Shown here in pieces: positions 18,062-29,100 of a DNA stretch of 64,000 nt. Numbering within the stretch: the first letter of the stretch is position 1; each line of letters begins with the position of its first letter. The stretch is from positions 1 through 64,000 of the forward strand of contig NZ_STGI01000002.1 of NCBI RefSeq assembly GCF_004804275.1, given 5' to 3'. Below the pieces are notes generated by a model. The model saw only the letters and a program-made list of their open reading frames with translations. It searched no databases and was not told the origin of the DNA. The position numbers and the translations under genes were made by a program. The stretch is from Herbaspirillum sp. ST 5-3. GTDB lineage: Bacteria > Pseudomonadota > Gammaproteobacteria > Burkholderiales > Burkholderiaceae_D.

Positions 18062-19105
18062 CTATTGGGCCGGGTTCGCGATTTCGGAATGAATGGTGTT
18101 GATGTTGCTAATCACTTCATCGGATAAGGTCACGGAGAACGCGTCAATATCCTCCTGCAATTGCTGCATGGTGGTGGCACCAATGATTGTCGATGCAACA
18201 AACCAGCGCGAATGGCACCATGCCAGTGCAAGCTGCGCCGGCGTCATGCCATTTTTTCGCGCCAGGGCGGCGTAAAGTTTCACGGCTTTCGCTACCGAGT
18301 CACGCAGGTAGCGAGGGCTCCAGCTTGGCGGGAAAATGGTCAGGCGACCATGTGCTTTCGGACTATCGAGATACTTGGCCGACAGCTGGCCGAAACCGAG
18401 CGGACTGTACGCGAGCAGCCCGACATTTTCGCGGAAGCAGGTTTCGTCGAGACCCGATTCGAAGCTGCGATTCAACAGGTTGTACGCATTTTGAATGGAT
18501 ACGATGCGTGGCAAGCCCTTGGACTCGGATTGCTTGACAAATTCACATACGCCCCACGGCGTTTCGTTTGATACGCCGATGTGGCGGATTTTTCCAGCCT
18601 TGACCAGATCCGCAAGTGCTTCCAAGGTGTTTTCAATTGCCGCGTGGGGGCGTTCCTTTTGCGGATTGAACGCGATCTGGCCAAAAATCGGTGCATTGCG
18701 GCTGGGCCAGTGCAATTGGTAGAGATCGATGTAATCCGTCTGCAAGCGTTTCAGACTGCTGTCAACAGCGGCCCGCAGATTGACAGCGTCGAAATCGCTT
18801 TCGCCATTGCGTATCCATGTTATTCCGCGTGAAGGGCCGGCGGCCTTGGTCGCCAGAACGACATCGCGCCGCTTGCCGGATTTCTTCAGCCAGGTGCCGA
18901 TGTATGCTTCGGTACGTCCTTGCGTTTCGGCGCGTGGCATCACCGGGTACATTTCCGCAGTATCGATGAAGTTGATGCCACGCTCGATCGCATAATCGAG
19001 TTGACTGTGCGCGTCGGCTTCGGTGTTCTGCTCACCGAAGGTCATGGTGCCAAGGCAAATCCTGGAAACGTTCAGATCGCTGGTGCCGAGAGTAATCTTT
19101 TCCAT
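18062..19105 (-). CDS. tas: Aldo-keto reductase, Tas type
   Basis: 347 residues, an NADP(H)-dependent AKR TIM barrel: GTMTFGEQNTEADAHSQLDYA, catalytic FIDTAEMYP (Asp/Tyr), the lysine motif VLATKAAGPS, the DYIDLYQLHWP segment and C-terminal STIIGATTMQQLQEDI for cofactor binding. The long loop RAETQGRTEAYIGTWL is typical of Tas. Physiological substrate not established. Monocistronic, minus strand, between clpA and pyrD. Confidence 0.9.
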   Translation of the reverse strand: MEKITLGTSDLNVSRICLGTMTFGEQNTEADAHSQLDYAIERGINFIDTAEMYPVMPRAETQGRTEAYIGTWLKKSGKRRDVVLATKAAGPSRGITWIRNGESDFDAVNLRAAVDSSLKRLQTDYIDLYQLHWPSRNAPIFGQIAFNPQKERPHAAIENTLEALADLVKAGKIRHIGVSNETPWGVCEFVKQSESKGLPRIVSIQNAYNLLNRSFESGLDETCFRENVGLLAYSPLGFGQLSAKYLDSPKAHGRLTIFPPSWSPRYLRDSVAKAVKLYAALARKNGMTPAQLALAWCHSRWFVASTIIGATTMQQLQEDIDAFSVTLSDEVISNINTIHSEIANPAQ

Positions 19106-19165
19106 GTACGGGTATCGGTTTAGTTCGGGAGATCATTCGCCTGGTTCGGCGAACGTGACAGAACT

Positions 19166-20209
19166 TTAACGCGATTTGCGCAAGGCTGCTGCGCACTCCG
19201 TGACCAAGGCCGGGCCGCGGTAGATCAGCCCGGTATAGAGCTGGACCAGCGATGCGCCGGCGTCGATCTTGGCCTGCGCATCTTGTCCCGACAGAATTCC
19301 GCCGACACCGATAATCGGAATTGCATCGCCCAATTCCGCTTTCAGGCCACGAATCACCTTGTTCGATGGTTCAAATACCGGCGCACCGGACAAACCGCCG
19401 GTCTCCTCCGCGTGCGGCAGCCCTTTGACGGCATCGCGCGTGATCGTGGTATTGGTGGCAATGACCGCATCCATCTTGTGGCGAAGCAGGGCGGAAGCGA
19501 TAGTCTTGATCTGCTCGCTGTCGATATCAGGTGCGATCTTGAGTGCAATCGGCACGTAGCGCATGTGACGGTCCGCAAGGCGATGCTGTGCGTCCTTGAG
19601 TTGCGACAACAAGGCGTCCAGCTCGGAGCCGCCCTGCAATTGCCGGAGGTTTTTCGTATTGGGGGACGAGATATTGACGGTCACGTAACTCGCATACGGG
19701 TAGACCTTTTCCAAGCAATGCAAATAATCCTCGGCGGCGCGTTCGATGGGCGTATCCGCGTTCTTGCCAATATTGAGACCGAGGATGCCTTCCTTGTTCT
19801 GGTAAAACTTCGATGCCTGCACATTGGCGACGAACGCATCGACGCCGCCGTTGTTGAATCCCATGCGATTAATCACCGCACGCGCTTTAGGCAGGCGGAA
19901 GATGCGCGGCTGCGGATTGCCGGGTTGGGCGCGTGGAGTCACTGTGCCCACTTCGATGAAGCCGAAACCAAGCGCCGCCAGCCCATCGATATAGCCGCCA
20001 TCCTTGTCCAGTCCGGCCGCCAGTCCAACGGGATTGGGAAAGTTAATGCCCATGACCGTTCGCGGATCAGGCGCGGGGCGCGCGATAAGCTGAGTCAGGC
20101 CGAGACTGGCGGCACGCTTCAGCGCCGGCAAGGTGAAGTTATGCGCGGTTTCGGGATCAAGCGAGAACAGGAAAGGGCGGGCGAGCGCGTAGAGGAGCTT
20201 GTTGGACAT
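19166..20209 (-). CDS. pyrD: Dihydroorotate dehydrogenase (quinone), class 2
   Basis: 347 residues from [13 protein letters not shown]. The N-terminal membrane-association helices ([18 protein letters not shown]) mark class 2. FMN/substrate motifs: [43 protein letters not shown], catalytic Ser in [15 protein letters not shown], and [13 protein letters not shown]. It oxidises dihydroorotate to orotate with ubiquinone. ATG 20209 is preferred over TTG 20218. Confidence 0.95.
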   Translation of the reverse strand: MSNKLLYALARPFLFSLDPETAHNFTLPALKRAASLGLTQLIARPAPDPRTVMGINFPNPVGLAAGLDKDGGYIDGLAALGFGFIEVGTVTPRAQPGNPQPRIFRLPKARAVINRMGFNNGGVDAFVANVQASKFYQNKEGILGLNIGKNADTPIERAAEDYLHCLEKVYPYASYVTVNISSPNTKNLRQLQGGSELDALLSQLKDAQHRLADRHMRYVPIALKIAPDIDSEQIKTIASALLRHKMDAVIATNTTITRDAVKGLPHAEETGGLSGAPVFEPSNKVIRGLKAELGDAIPIIGVGGILSGQDAQAKIDAGASLVQLYTGLIYRGPALVTECAAALRKSR

Positions 20210-20290
20210 GACACTCAAGAATTAGGCAATGGCGTGCGGGACGCCATTCATGCGCCGCCGCGGAAGGCGCTATTTTACTCTTGCAACTTG

Positions 20291-21043
20291 TTAACGACCG
20301 CTGGCGGACTGATGGTCGGCGTGCCATTCTACCCATCTGCCTCGTTGAAGTGCTTCCAGCGGCTTGAAATTGACCTTGTAAGCCATTTTCTGACTGTCCC
20401 TGATCCAATAACCGAGATACACGTAGGACATGTCCAGATGCCTGGCCTGTTCAATTTGCCACAGCACGTTGAAGGTCCCGTACGACGCACCCTCCACATC
20501 CGGGTCGTAAAAGGTATACACCGATGAAAGGCCGTCGTTGAGGATGTCGATGATGCTGACCATGCGCAGCATACCGTCGCTTTCACGGAATTCGACCAGG
20601 CGCGTGTTGACCTTGCTCTGAAGCAGAAACTGCGCATATTGGTCGCGGCTGTCCTGGTCCATGCCGCCGCCTGCGTGGCGTGCCGCCTGGTAGCGAAGGT
20701 ACAACTCATAATGTTCCGGAACGTAGGCCAGGTTGGTGACCCAGGTCGTCAGATCCTGATGACGTTTCCATGCGCGGCGCTGACTGCGATTGGCGGAAAA
20801 CTCCTTCACCTTGACCCGCACGGGAATGCACGCCTGGCATCCATCGCAATACGGGCGGTAAGTAAAGATGCCGCTGCGACGGAATCCATTCTTGACCAAT
20901 TCGGAATAGACATCGGCGTTGATGAGGTGCGAGGGCGTCGCGACTTGTGAGCGCGCCTGCCGGCCGTCGAGATAACTGCAGGGATACGGAGCCGTTGCGT
21001 AGAACTGCAAGGTGGCAAAGGGCAGGTCTTTAAGATGCGTCAT
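20291..21043 (-). CDS. bpt: Aspartate/glutamate leucyltransferase (Bpt)
   Basis: 250 residues, the bacterial ATE1-like family. The N-terminal Cys cluster is [13 protein letters not shown], with the C-terminal GNAT-like ATE_C region ([40 protein letters not shown]). It transfers Leu from Leu-tRNA onto proteins with N-terminal Asp/Glu, making them ClpS substrates. Same strand as aat, 76 bases downstream of it, so probably one transcript. This is the second N-degron transferase in the window. Confidence 0.93.
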   Translation of the reverse strand: MTHLKDLPFATLQFYATAPYPCSYLDGRQARSQVATPSHLINADVYSELVKNGFRRSGIFTYRPYCDGCQACIPVRVKVKEFSANRSQRRAWKRHQDLTTWVTNLAYVPEHYELYLRYQAARHAGGGMDQDSRDQYAQFLLQSKVNTRLVEFRESDGMLRMVSIIDILNDGLSSVYTFYDPDVEGASYGTFNVLWQIEQARHLDMSYVYLGYWIRDSQKMAYKVNFKPLEALQRGRWVEWHADHQSASGR

Positions 21044-21119
21044 ATGCAGATAGCCGGACTGCGATAGTCATAATTTACACCCTATGTCATGGAGGACATA
21101 AGGGATTTTTTCCGCGTGC

Positions 21120-21842
21120 TCAAAATAATGGCAGCGGTTGCCATTTTTCTATCGGGGCCAGATCGACGGCCTCGCGCAGATGCGCGATGAATTCCTTCCG
21201 CGGTATCGGCGAAGCGCCCAGTGAGGCAAGGTGGGACGTCTCCTGCTGGCAGTCGATCAGCGTCACCCCATTCGCATGAAGAAAATGCACCAGATAGGCG
21301 AGAGCGATTTTGGACGCGTCGGACACACGCGCAAACATCGACTCGCCATAAAACATTTTTCCGATACAGACACCGTACGCGCCTCCGACCAGTTCGCCAT
21401 CGAGCCACAGCTCCGAAGAGTGTGCATAGCCTTGACGGTGCAGTGCGCCATAACCGCGAATGATGTCCGGTGATATCCACGTGCCTGAACTATCCTTGCG
21501 CGGTTCTGCGCATGCGCGCATCACCTGCTCGAATGCGCTGTCGAAGCGAATTTCCCAGCGCTTATCGGTGCGCATGCTGTTGTCGACTTTCTTCAGCGTC
21601 TTTTTCAGACTGTGGGAGATGACAAAACGTTCGGTCAGCAAGACCATGCGGGGATCGGTGCTCCACCAAAGGATCGGCTGGCCTTCCGAAAACCAGGGGA
21701 AAATGCCGTGGCGGTAGGCTTCCAGCAAACGCCGTGGCGACAAATCTCCACCGGCAGCGAGCAAACCCGGTGCGCCATCGGCATCGGTCAGTGCTTTGGA
21801 AACGTCGGGAAAGGGGGAGCGTGCATCCAGCCAGGGAATCAT
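21120..21842 (-). CDS. aat: Leucyl/phenylalanyl-tRNA--protein transferase
   Basis: 240 residues: start [84 protein letters not shown]. All are Aat hallmarks. It adds Leu/Phe to N-terminal Lys/Arg, creating primary N-degrons for ClpS. ATG 21842 follows GGGGAGG; the longer frame to 21875 does not. Upstream partner of bpt. Confidence 0.95.
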   Translation of the reverse strand: MIPWLDARSPFPDVSKALTDADGAPGLLAAGGDLSPRRLLEAYRHGIFPWFSEGQPILWWSTDPRMVLLTERFVISHSLKKTLKKVDNSMRTDKRWEIRFDSAFEQVMRACAEPRKDSSGTWISPDIIRGYGALHRQGYAHSSELWLDGELVGGAYGVCIGKMFYGESMFARVSDASKIALAYLVHFLHANGVTLIDCQQETSHLASLGASPIPRKEFIAHLREAVDLAPIEKWQPLPLF

Positions 21843-22025
21843 TGCGCCTCCCCAAACTGGACCATGGTTCCGCACACTATCAGTGCAAAAACTCGTGTTT
21901 TTTGCATTTCGTGAAAATTAATCCTTGAAATTCAATACCTTGTATTTCCGCACCAAAACGGAATGATTTTTGCTTATGTGTTGTCCATCGTCATTATTTT
22001 GCACACTTATAGGGAGATCTTCCGC

Positions 22026-23228
22026 ATGGACGCGCTTAAAACCGGTACCGACGCATTATTTATATTGCTCGGTGCCATCATGATTCTTGCGATGCATGCC
22101 GGGTTTGCATTTCTGGAACTCGGTACTGTACGCAAGAAAAACCAAGTCAATGCCTTGGTCAAAATCTTAGTCGATTTTGCGGTATCCACGATTGCCTATT
22201 TTTTCGTCGGATATACCGTCGCCTACGGCATCGACTTTTTTACGGATGCGAACGCATTGTCGGCAAAGAATGGTTTTGAGCTAGTGAAGTTTTTCTTCCT
22301 GTTGACATTCGCGGCTGCGATTCCCGCCATTATTTCCGGCGGCATTGCTGAGCGCGCGAAGTTTTATCCTCAATTGTTTGCGACAGCGCTCCTGGTTGGC
22401 CTTGTCTATCCGTTTTTCGAAGGCATCGCATGGAATCATCAACTCGGCATCCAGGCGTGGCTCAAGGCAGCGTTTTCCGAAGAGTTTCATGATTTCGCCG
22501 GTTCGGTGGTGGTGCATGCAGTGGGCGGTTGGGCCGCCTTGCCTGCGGTGCTGCTGTTGGGAGCGCGGCGTGGTCGTTATTCGAAGGATGGAGCGGTCGC
22601 CGCGCATCCGCCTTCAAACATCCCGTTCCTTGCGCTTGGCGCATGGATCCTGACAGTGGGATGGTTCGGCTTCAATGTAATGAGCGCGCAGACGCTGGAC
22701 AAAATGAACGGCTTGGTGGCGCTGAACTCGCTGATGGCCATGGTGGGTGGAACACTGGTCGCGGTCCTGATGGGCAAGAACGATCCTGGGTTCGCCTACA
22801 ATGGGCCGCTTGCGGGCTTGGTTGCGGTTTGTGCAGGATCGGACCTGATGCATCCACTCGGTGCGTTGATCACCGGCGGGATTGCGGGCGCAATCTTTGT
22901 CTGGATGTTTACGCGCACGCAGAACAAATGGAAGATCGACGACGTGCTTGGCGTCTGGCCTTTGCATGGGCTGTGCGGTGTGTGGGGCGGCATCGCGGCG
23001 GGCATTTTCGGACAGAAGGCGTTCGCGGGTGTCGGCGGCGTTTCCTTCATGTCTCAGCTGATTGGCACGATCATGGGGGTGAGCATCGCCTTGATTGGAT
23101 CGGCAATTATTTACAGCGTCTTAAAGAAAGTCGTTGGCATTCGACTTGATCCAGAACAGGAATTCGACGGAGCAGACCTGTCGATTCATAAGATCAGTGC
23201 GACTGCGGAGCGCGAGACAAGCTGGTAG
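22026..23228 (+). CDS. amtB: Ammonium transporter AmtB
   Basis: 400 residues and about 11 membrane segments: FILLGAIMILAMHAGFAFLELG, VKFFFLLTFAAAIPAIISGGIAERAKF, the conserved His in VVVHAVGGWAALPAVLLLGAR, and HPLGALITGGIAGAIFVW. ATG 22026 is chosen for GGAGAT at 22014-22019; the frame from 21963 is non-conserved. There is no long N-terminal signal peptide as in E. coli AmtB, and no adjacent glnK, so it is an unlinked copy. Nitrogen control is likely, but I found no clear sigma-54 site upstream. Confidence 0.92.
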   Translation: MDALKTGTDALFILLGAIMILAMHAGFAFLELGTVRKKNQVNALVKILVDFAVSTIAYFFVGYTVAYGIDFFTDANALSAKNGFELVKFFFLLTFAAAIPAIISGGIAERAKFYPQLFATALLVGLVYPFFEGIAWNHQLGIQAWLKAAFSEEFHDFAGSVVVHAVGGWAALPAVLLLGARRGRYSKDGAVAAHPPSNIPFLALGAWILTVGWFGFNVMSAQTLDKMNGLVALNSLMAMVGGTLVAVLMGKNDPGFAYNGPLAGLVAVCAGSDLMHPLGALITGGIAGAIFVWMFTRTQNKWKIDDVLGVWPLHGLCGVWGGIAAGIFGQKAFAGVGGVSFMSQLIGTIMGVSIALIGSAIIYSVLKKVVGIRLDPEQEFDGADLSIHKISATAERETSW

Positions 23229-23257
23229 TTGAGCGTTATTGGCGGTTTGCCGAAATG

Positions 23258-23294
23258 AAAAAAAGGGCAGCAAAACGCTGCCCTTCCTTTTTTC
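23258..23294 (+). terminator. amtB terminator
   Basis: GGGCAGC-AAAAC-GCTGCCC with preceding A-run and following T-rich run. It may also serve the convergent Nudix gene, whose stop lies ~30 bases away. Confidence 0.82.
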
Positions 23295-23321
23295 GACTGC
23301 GGATTCACCGGGGCGGCAGGT

Positions 23322-23897
23322 TTATTCGCTTGGCCGCATCGGCTTCAGAATGTCTCGCGTATGCAAGGAATATGCGCCGCCTTCGCCGCGAATGCGCGCG
23401 AGGTCTGCAAAGAAAAACTTCAGCGTGTGCGCGACAGTTGGGAAGGCGATGTCTTCCCAAGGTATCTGTGCTTCCGAAAACAATTCGACTTCGAGGCTCT
23501 CGACGCCCGCCTGATAGTCCAGGTCAAGGAGAGTGGCGCGATAGAACATATGTACCTGGTGCACATGCGGCACGTTGAGCAGGGAGAATAGCTCATGCAG
23601 TTCGATGCGTGCGCCGGCCTCCTCCAGTGTTTCGCGCATGGCGGCCTCACCCGTCGTTTCATTGTTTTCCATGAAACCCGCCGGCAGTGTCCAGTAGCCA
23701 TGGCGCGGCTCGATAGCACGCTTGCATAGCAGGACTCGCGTTTCACCGTTCTGTTCCCAAACTGGAATAGAGCCGATCACCATCTTCGGATTCTGGTAGT
23801 GAATCGTGCCGCATTGTTCGCATACATACCGCGGACGATTGTCATCGGGCGGAATCAGCAGCGAAACAGGATGCGCGCATTCTGAGCAGAATTTCAT
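23322..23897 (-). CDS. Nudix hydrolase with zinc ribbon
   Basis: 191 residues. The N-terminal zinc ribbon is CSECAHPV...YVCEQCGTIHY, then a Nudix fold with the box GFMENNETTGEAAMRETLEEAGA. Zinc ribbon plus Nudix is the NudC/ADP-ribose pyrophosphatase-like arrangement; the protein is shorter than NudC and lacks its N-terminal domain, so substrate stays open. ATG 23897 is used; the longer frame (to 23993) runs into upstream DNA without conserved sequence. Confidence 0.85.
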   Translation of the reverse strand: MKFCSECAHPVSLLIPPDDNRPRYVCEQCGTIHYQNPKMVIGSIPVWEQNGETRVLLCKRAIEPRHGYWTLPAGFMENNETTGEAAMRETLEEAGARIELHELFSLLNVPHVHQVHMFYRATLLDLDYQAGVESLEVELFSEAQIPWEDIAFPTVAHTLKFFFADLARIRGEGGAYSLHTRDILKPMRPSE

Positions 23898-24005
23898 AAA
23901 AGAGTATGCGATTAATAATGTTGATCGTGGCCGGTTGAGAGTGTGCATGGCCCTCGAAGAGCCGCATCGCAAGTGTATCATCGCGCACGGCAATCAATAT
24001 TGCAT

Positions 24006-24034
24006 TTGCGTTGATCGCCGATACCGGATATACT
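24006..24034 (+). promoter_or_regulatory. Promoter of initiator tRNA gene
   Basis: TTGCGT (24006-24011), 17-base spacer, TATACT (24029-24034), placing the start about 7 bases before the mature tRNA 5' end. Confidence 0.6.
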
Positions 24035-24047
24035 TCATGCCTTCAGA

Positions 24048-24125
<78 letters not shown>

Positions 24126-24281
24126 GTCTTTAAGTCTTATAAATTCCCGCCCGCCATTAAACCTCCAATAAATCTGGGCGTCGGAATAGTATCAACTGGT
24201 TCTCTAACCGGACGACATCGTCAGATGCCTGTCGTTGACGAAAATTCTGCACATTGTTAGTAAAAAACAAGACGCATAAAA

Positions 24282-25184
24282 ATGAATACTATTGAGGCGA
24301 AGAAAGTCCTCGAAACGGCATTGCTTTGCGCCCATGAGCCTCTGTCGATCAACGACATGAAGAAGCTCTATGCGGAAAACGGCGACGCCGGTGAAGAAGT
24401 GATCGGCGCTGACACTATCAAGTCGATGCTCGAAGAATTACGCAACGACTGGGCTGACAAGGGTATCGAGATCGTCAGTCTGTCGACTGGTTGGCGGTTT
24501 CAGAGCCGCCCCGAAATGAAGAAGTATCTCGAACGGCTGAATCCGGAAAAACCCCCGAAGTATTCGCGCGCCACCCTTGAAACGCTCGCCATCATCGCAT
24601 ACCGGCAACCTGTGACGCGCGGCGATATCGAAGAAATTCGCGGCGTGACTGTTAATTCGCAGACCATCAAGATGCTCGAAGACCGGGGCTGGATCGAGGC
24701 GATCGGGCATCGGGATGTGCCAGGGCGCCCGGCGTTGTTTGCAACTACCAAACAGTTTCTTGATGACCTCGGACTGACCTCGCTCGATCAACTGCCGCCT
24801 TTGCAGGACGTGGCGAAAGAAGAGGTCCAGGGGGGCATGTTGCCGGAAATGCAGGCGCTGGAAAGCGGGATGCAATCCAGCCTCGACCAGGCCGCTATGG
24901 AATTTCCAGGGCAGCCATGCGCAGAAGACGCGCAAACCGAAACCGCACAGAATCCCGAAGCAGCCGAGGCGATTAATACCGGCCTTGAGGCATTTGTGCC
25001 AACCGTCGCGGAAGAATCGAATTCTTTTGGCGATGCCGACTCTATACCGCTTGTTTCTTCGGAATCCGAAGCGGAAGAGATCCCTTCCGTTGATGTCGCG
25101 CCCATAGAAGAGGCGCAAGACGACATCGCAACAAGAAGCCAGCATGATCAAGAACCGAACGATGAATCTGCCTACCCACGATGA
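24282..25184 (+). CDS. scpB: Segregation and condensation protein B
   Basis: 300 residues. The N-terminal ~170 are the ScpB tandem winged helix ([73 protein letters not shown]). The remaining ~130 are acidic and low-complexity. ScpB binds ScpA to close the SMC ring in chromosome segregation. scpA is not next to it in this window. The 3' end overlaps the rluB start by 41 bases. Confidence 0.93.
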   Translation: MNTIEAKKVLETALLCAHEPLSINDMKKLYAENGDAGEEVIGADTIKSMLEELRNDWADKGIEIVSLSTGWRFQSRPEMKKYLERLNPEKPPKYSRATLETLAIIAYRQPVTRGDIEEIRGVTVNSQTIKMLEDRGWIEAIGHRDVPGRPALFATTKQFLDDLGLTSLDQLPPLQDVAKEEVQGGMLPEMQALESGMQSSLDQAAMEFPGQPCAEDAQTETAQNPEAAEAINTGLEAFVPTVAEESNSFGDADSIPLVSSESEAEEIPSVDVAPIEEAQDDIATRSQHDQEPNDESAYPR

Positions 25185-26742
25185 GACGCCAGTGGCCATA
25201 ACCACCGATTCCTCCGCAAGCGCGGACTCCGGCAAGAGCGACGATCTGACGCCAGATAGCGCTTCCTCCGGCTCCGCTCAAGCGGAGGAAGGCAAGAAGA
25301 AGCCCGCCAAACGTGGCGTACGTGGTCCGCGCAGCCTGAGGCGTGCAAGATCGCCGCGCCAATCCGACGCCGATGGCTCTCCCACCCAGGAAGTTGCATC
25401 GGAAGGTGCCGGCGAACAGGCATCTGCTGTTGATACGGCGCCTGATACGGGCAAGACCCAGCGGAAAGCCGTGGATGGACGCAAGCGAGACGAGCGTCAA
25501 AAGGGAAAGCCGGCCCAGAAGCAAAGGGGCAAGCAGGCTAATTCCGCCAACAAGGCGCAACAGCCGCGCGCCAAGGGTGGCAACGACGACGACATATTTT
25601 CCTTTGTTACCTCCGATGCATTTGACAGCTCCGTTGCGGACGAAGATGCGAAAGGTGCGCGTCGCGGCCAGGCGGCAGTGAAGACCGTTCGGCGCGATCT
25701 GACGGCCGAAGACGATGCGCCGAAATTGCACAAGGTGCTGGCTGATGCCGGCCTCGGTTCACGTCGCGACATGGAAGAATTGATCATTGCCGGGCGGGTG
25801 TCCGTCAATGGCGAGCCGGCGCACATCGGTCAGCGGATTCTGCCGACCGACCAGGTGCGCATCAACGGCAAGCTCATTCAGCGCAAGATCAGCAAGCGTC
25901 CGCCGCGGGTTCTTGTTTATCACAAGTCGGCGGGCGAAATCGTGAGCCATAGCGACCCCGAAGGGCGTCCATCCGTATTCGAGCACTTGCCCACGATGAA
26001 AGCGGGAAAATGGCTTGCTGTCGGCCGACTCGACTTTAATACCGAGGGCTTGCTGCTCTTTACGACCTCGGGTGACCTGGCGAATCGCCTCATGCATCCG
26101 CGTTATGGCATCGAGCGCGAGTATGCGGTGCGTACGCTTGGCGAACTCGAAGAAGGCATGCGCCAGAAGCTGCTCAGTGGTGTTGAGCTCGAAGATGGTG
26201 TCGCGCAATTTTCAAAGATCTCCGATGGTGGCGGGGAAGGAGCGAACCGCTGGTATCGCGTGACTATTGGCGAAGGACGCAATCGCGAAGTGCGCCGAAT
26301 GTTTGAGGCCGTGGGCCTGACGGTATCGCGTCTGATCCGGACCCGATATGGCGCATTGACCTTGCCCAGTAATCTGAAGCGCGGTCGGTGGGAGGAGCTC
26401 GACGAGCAAGCCGTACGCAATTTGATGGCACTGAGCGGCCTTGAAAAGGCTGCTGGTTCGACTCCGGGCAAGGCACGTCCCGAGCGTCAGGCGGTCGATC
26501 GCAACGGCAATGGCAACGGTTTTGACAAGAGTCAGGGGCAAAAGCGTGGCCCGGCTCGCGGCAACAGCCGCGGACAGGGAGCGCAGCGCAGCCGTCAGCC
26601 GGATCCGCTGCAAACCGCACTTGGGTTCCCTGATGCGGGGCAACCCCGTCGCGGAGGCGGCGGGCAGGCACGAACAGGTGGCGGACAGGCTCGTGCCGGA
26701 ATAGGAATGCACGCAATTGTGCGCCGGCGATCACGCGGTTAA
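25144..26742 (+). CDS. rluB: 23S rRNA pseudouridine synthase RluB
   Basis: 532 residues, long for the family. A Lys/Arg/Ser-rich disordered N-terminal ~190, then an S4 domain ([30 protein letters not shown]), then the RsuA/RluB catalytic domain (catalytic Asp in [39 protein letters not shown]), and a Gly/Arg/Gln-rich C-terminal tail of ~95. RluB modifies U2605 of 23S rRNA. The start may be 25144 or the Met at 25162 ([10 protein letters not shown]); neither has a clear ribosome site and both overlap scpB. Confidence 0.92.
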   Translation: MIKNRTMNLPTHDETPVAITTDSSASADSGKSDDLTPDSASSGSAQAEEGKKKPAKRGVRGPRSLRRARSPRQSDADGSPTQEVASEGAGEQASAVDTAPDTGKTQRKAVDGRKRDERQKGKPAQKQRGKQANSANKAQQPRAKGGNDDDIFSFVTSDAFDSSVADEDAKGARRGQAAVKTVRRDLTAEDDAPKLHKVLADAGLGSRRDMEELIIAGRVSVNGEPAHIGQRILPTDQVRINGKLIQRKISKRPPRVLVYHKSAGEIVSHSDPEGRPSVFEHLPTMKAGKWLAVGRLDFNTEGLLLFTTSGDLANRLMHPRYGIEREYAVRTLGELEEGMRQKLLSGVELEDGVAQFSKISDGGGEGANRWYRVTIGEGRNREVRRMFEAVGLTVSRLIRTRYGALTLPSNLKRGRWEELDEQAVRNLMALSGLEKAAGSTPGKARPERQAVDRNGNGNGFDKSQGQKRGPARGNSRGQGAQRSRQPDPLQTALGFPDAGQPRRGGGGQARTGGGQARAGIGMHAIVRRRSRG

Positions 26743-26826
26743 GTGGCGCCGGCCGGTTGGCTCGGCGCGAAAACTTCTGATTTGAAATTATTTGACCCTC
26801 TGTTCTGCGGAGGGGCCTTATTGCCA

Positions 26827-26855
26827 TTGCGATGCACCAAATAATTGTTTATAAT
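26827..26855 (+). promoter_or_regulatory. Promoter of the rimP-nusA-infB operon
   Basis: TTGCGA (26827-26832), 17-base spacer, perfect TATAAT (26850-26855). Transcription would start near 26862, giving a ~150-base leader before rimP. Confidence 0.72.
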
Positions 26856-26925
26856 TAGAGAGTTAACAAAAGTCGGCCCGCAAGAGTGCTTGTCGGGAAC
26901 TACACCCGCATGGGCTGGAGCGATA

Positions 26926-26957
26926 AAAAAGATGGGCAGATGCCCATTTTTTTTTTC
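26926..26957 (+). terminator. Terminator-like hairpin in the rimP leader (attenuator candidate)
   Basis: ATGGGCA-GA-TGCCCAT (26932-26947) with A6 before and a run of ten T's after it. It lies downstream of the operon promoter and upstream of rimP, so transcripts must read through it to reach rimP-nusA-infB. The alternative is that it ends a short leader RNA. Confidence 0.6.
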
Positions 26958-27011
26958 TTCAACGGATTCTGCGTGTGTTTGCCCCGACTTGGATCGCTAC
27001 GGAGAATGGTT

Positions 27012-27497
27012 TTGCGGTTGTTGGATTTAATTGAAAGAACTGTCGTTGGTATGGGCTATGAGCTGGTCGATTTCGAACAGGCTGCTCATGGACTGCTGCG
27101 CGTATACATCGACTTCCCGCCCGAAGATGCAGACAAGGGCAGCATTACGGTGGAGGACTGCGAGAAGGTCAGTCATCAGTTATCCCATGTGCTGACGGTG
27201 GAAAACGCGAATTACGAGCGGCTCGAGATTTCGTCGCCTGGGCTGGATCGCCCGCTGAAGAAACTGGCCGACTATGCGCGTTTTGCGGGACAGGAAGCGG
27301 TCGTGAAGTTGCGGATGCCTATGCCGGGTGCGGCAAATCGCAAGTCGTTTCAAGGTGTTTTGCATATGCCGGACGGCGAAACGCTGAAGCTGGAATTTGA
27401 AGGAAAAGATGGGCCGGCGATGCTCGATTTTACGCTCGCCGATGTGGACAAGGCACGCCTGGTGCCGAAAGTGGACTTTAGGAGTCGCAAAGCATGA
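27012..27497 (+). CDS. rimP: Ribosome maturation factor RimP (TTG start)
   Basis: 161 residues: [64 protein letters not shown]. RimP is needed for 30S assembly. TTG 27012 is chosen because GGAG at 27001-27004 is seven bases away and the protein then begins M-RLLDLIE, matching family members starting M-xLL(D/E)LIE. The ATG at 27006 lies almost on top of the ribosome site. The frame upstream runs through the leader hairpin and is not coding. Confidence 0.93.
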   Translation: MRLLDLIERTVVGMGYELVDFEQAAHGLLRVYIDFPPEDADKGSITVEDCEKVSHQLSHVLTVENANYERLEISSPGLDRPLKKLADYARFAGQEAVVKLRMPMPGAANRKSFQGVLHMPDGETLKLEFEGKDGPAMLDFTLADVDKARLVPKVDFRSRKA

Positions 27498-29053
27498 GTC
27501 GTGAAGTATTGTTGTTGGTCGATGCGCTGGCACGAGAGAAAAACGTCGATAAGGAAATCGTCTTCGGAGCGCTCGAGCATGCGCTCGCGCAAGCGACCAA
27601 GAAACGCTACGAGGGCGACGTCGATGTGCGCGTTTCTATCGATCGCGAAACCGGCGAGTTCGAGTCCTTCCGCCGCTGGCATGTCGTGCCCGACGAGGCC
27701 GGTCTGCAGTTGCCCGACCAGGAGGTGCTGCACTTCGAAGCCAAGGAACAGATTCCGGATATCGAAGTCGATGATTACATCGAAGAACCGATCGAATCCG
27801 TCGATTTCGGTCGCCGCTTTGCGCAGGATACCAAGCAGGTCGTCCTGCAGCGTATTCGTGATGCCGAACGCGAACAGATCCTTGCCGACTTCCTGCAGCG
27901 CGGCGACTCGCTCGTTACCGGCACCATCAAGCGCATGGAACGTGGCGATGCCATCGTTGAATCCGGTAAGATCGAAGCGCGCCTTCCGCGCGACCAGATG
28001 ATTCCGAAAGAGAACCTTCGTATCGGCGATCGTGTTCGCGCATATATCCTGCGTATTGATCGCAATGCGCGCGGTCCGCAGGTGATCCTGTCCCGCACGG
28101 CGCCGGAATTCATCATGAAGCTGTTCGAGCTGGAAGTGCCGGAAATCGAACAAGGCTTGCTGGAGATTAAATCGGCGGCGCGCGACCCGGGCGTACGCGC
28201 GAAGATCGCAGTATTTACCAGCGACAAGCGCATCGATCCGATCGGCACCTGTGTCGGCATGCGCGGCTCGCGCGTGCAGGCGGTGACGGGCGAATTGGGG
28301 GGCGAGCGCGTTGATATCGTGCTGTGGTCAGAAGATCCGGCGCAGTTTGTGATCGGTGCACTGGCGCCAGCGAATGTTTCGTCGATCGTCGTCGACGAAG
28401 AAAAGCATGCAATGGATGTAGTCGTTGACGAGGAAAACCTGGCGATTGCCATTGGGCGCGGCGGGCAGAATGTACGGCTTGCATCCGAGTTGACCGGCTG
28501 GCAGATCAACATCATGACGGCCGAAGAGTCCGCGGATAAATCCGCTGCGGAAGCTGCCGCGATCCGTGCCGTGTTCATGGAGAAACTCGATGTCGACCAG
28601 GAAGTTGCCGACATTCTGGTGGAAGAAGGTTTTTCCAGCCTGGAGGAAATTGCCTACGTGCCGATTACCGAAATGCTGGATATCGAAGCATTCGATGAAG
28701 ACACCGTGAACGAGCTGCGCAATCGCGCACGCGACGCGCTGGTGACTGAAGCGATTGCCTCGGAAGAGGGCCTGGAAGGCATGACGGACGAGCTGGTCAA
28801 CCTGGACGGCATCGACCGTGTCACGGCCGGCAAATTGGGCTTGGCCGGGATCAAGACGCTGGAAGCGTTTGCCGGTTTAGCCTATGACGAATTCGGCGCG
28901 ATTCTGGCATTGCCGATCGAGCGTTCGCGTCAATTGATTGAAAATGAATTTGAGGATGTGACGGATGATGAAATGCGGCTCATCGACGCCAAGTACGATG
29001 ACCGGGCGCGCGCCTTGCAGGCGAAAGCGCGGGAGCTGACCGAGACTAAATGA
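27494..29053 (+). CDS. nusA: Transcription termination/antitermination factor NusA
   Basis: 519 residues: N-terminal RNAP-binding domain (1-~130), S1 domain (~residues 135-200, [20 protein letters not shown]), KH domains ([24 protein letters not shown]-like region; [19 protein letters not shown]), and two C-terminal acidic AR repeats ([44 protein letters not shown]). It controls pausing, termination and antitermination. ATGA overlap with rimP. Confidence 0.96.
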   Translation: MSREVLLLVDALAREKNVDKEIVFGALEHALAQATKKRYEGDVDVRVSIDRETGEFESFRRWHVVPDEAGLQLPDQEVLHFEAKEQIPDIEVDDYIEEPIESVDFGRRFAQDTKQVVLQRIRDAEREQILADFLQRGDSLVTGTIKRMERGDAIVESGKIEARLPRDQMIPKENLRIGDRVRAYILRIDRNARGPQVILSRTAPEFIMKLFELEVPEIEQGLLEIKSAARDPGVRAKIAVFTSDKRIDPIGTCVGMRGSRVQAVTGELGGERVDIVLWSEDPAQFVIGALAPANVSSIVVDEEKHAMDVVVDEENLAIAIGRGGQNVRLASELTGWQINIMTAEESADKSAAEAAAIRAVFMEKLDVDQEVADILVEEGFSSLEEIAYVPITEMLDIEAFDEDTVNELRNRARDALVTEAIASEEGLEGMTDELVNLDGIDRVTAGKLGLAGIKTLEAFAGLAYDEFGAILALPIERSRQLIENEFEDVTDDEMRLIDAKYDDRARALQAKARELTETK

Positions 29054-29100
29054 TCCGCAACGCTCCACTATCATCTGAGCCACATAGAAAAGAGGACTGA

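Noticed and set aside
19283-20527. 414-residue plus-strand frame antisense to pyrD
   Set aside because: Runs across pyrD and into bpt on the other strand; no recognisable domain.
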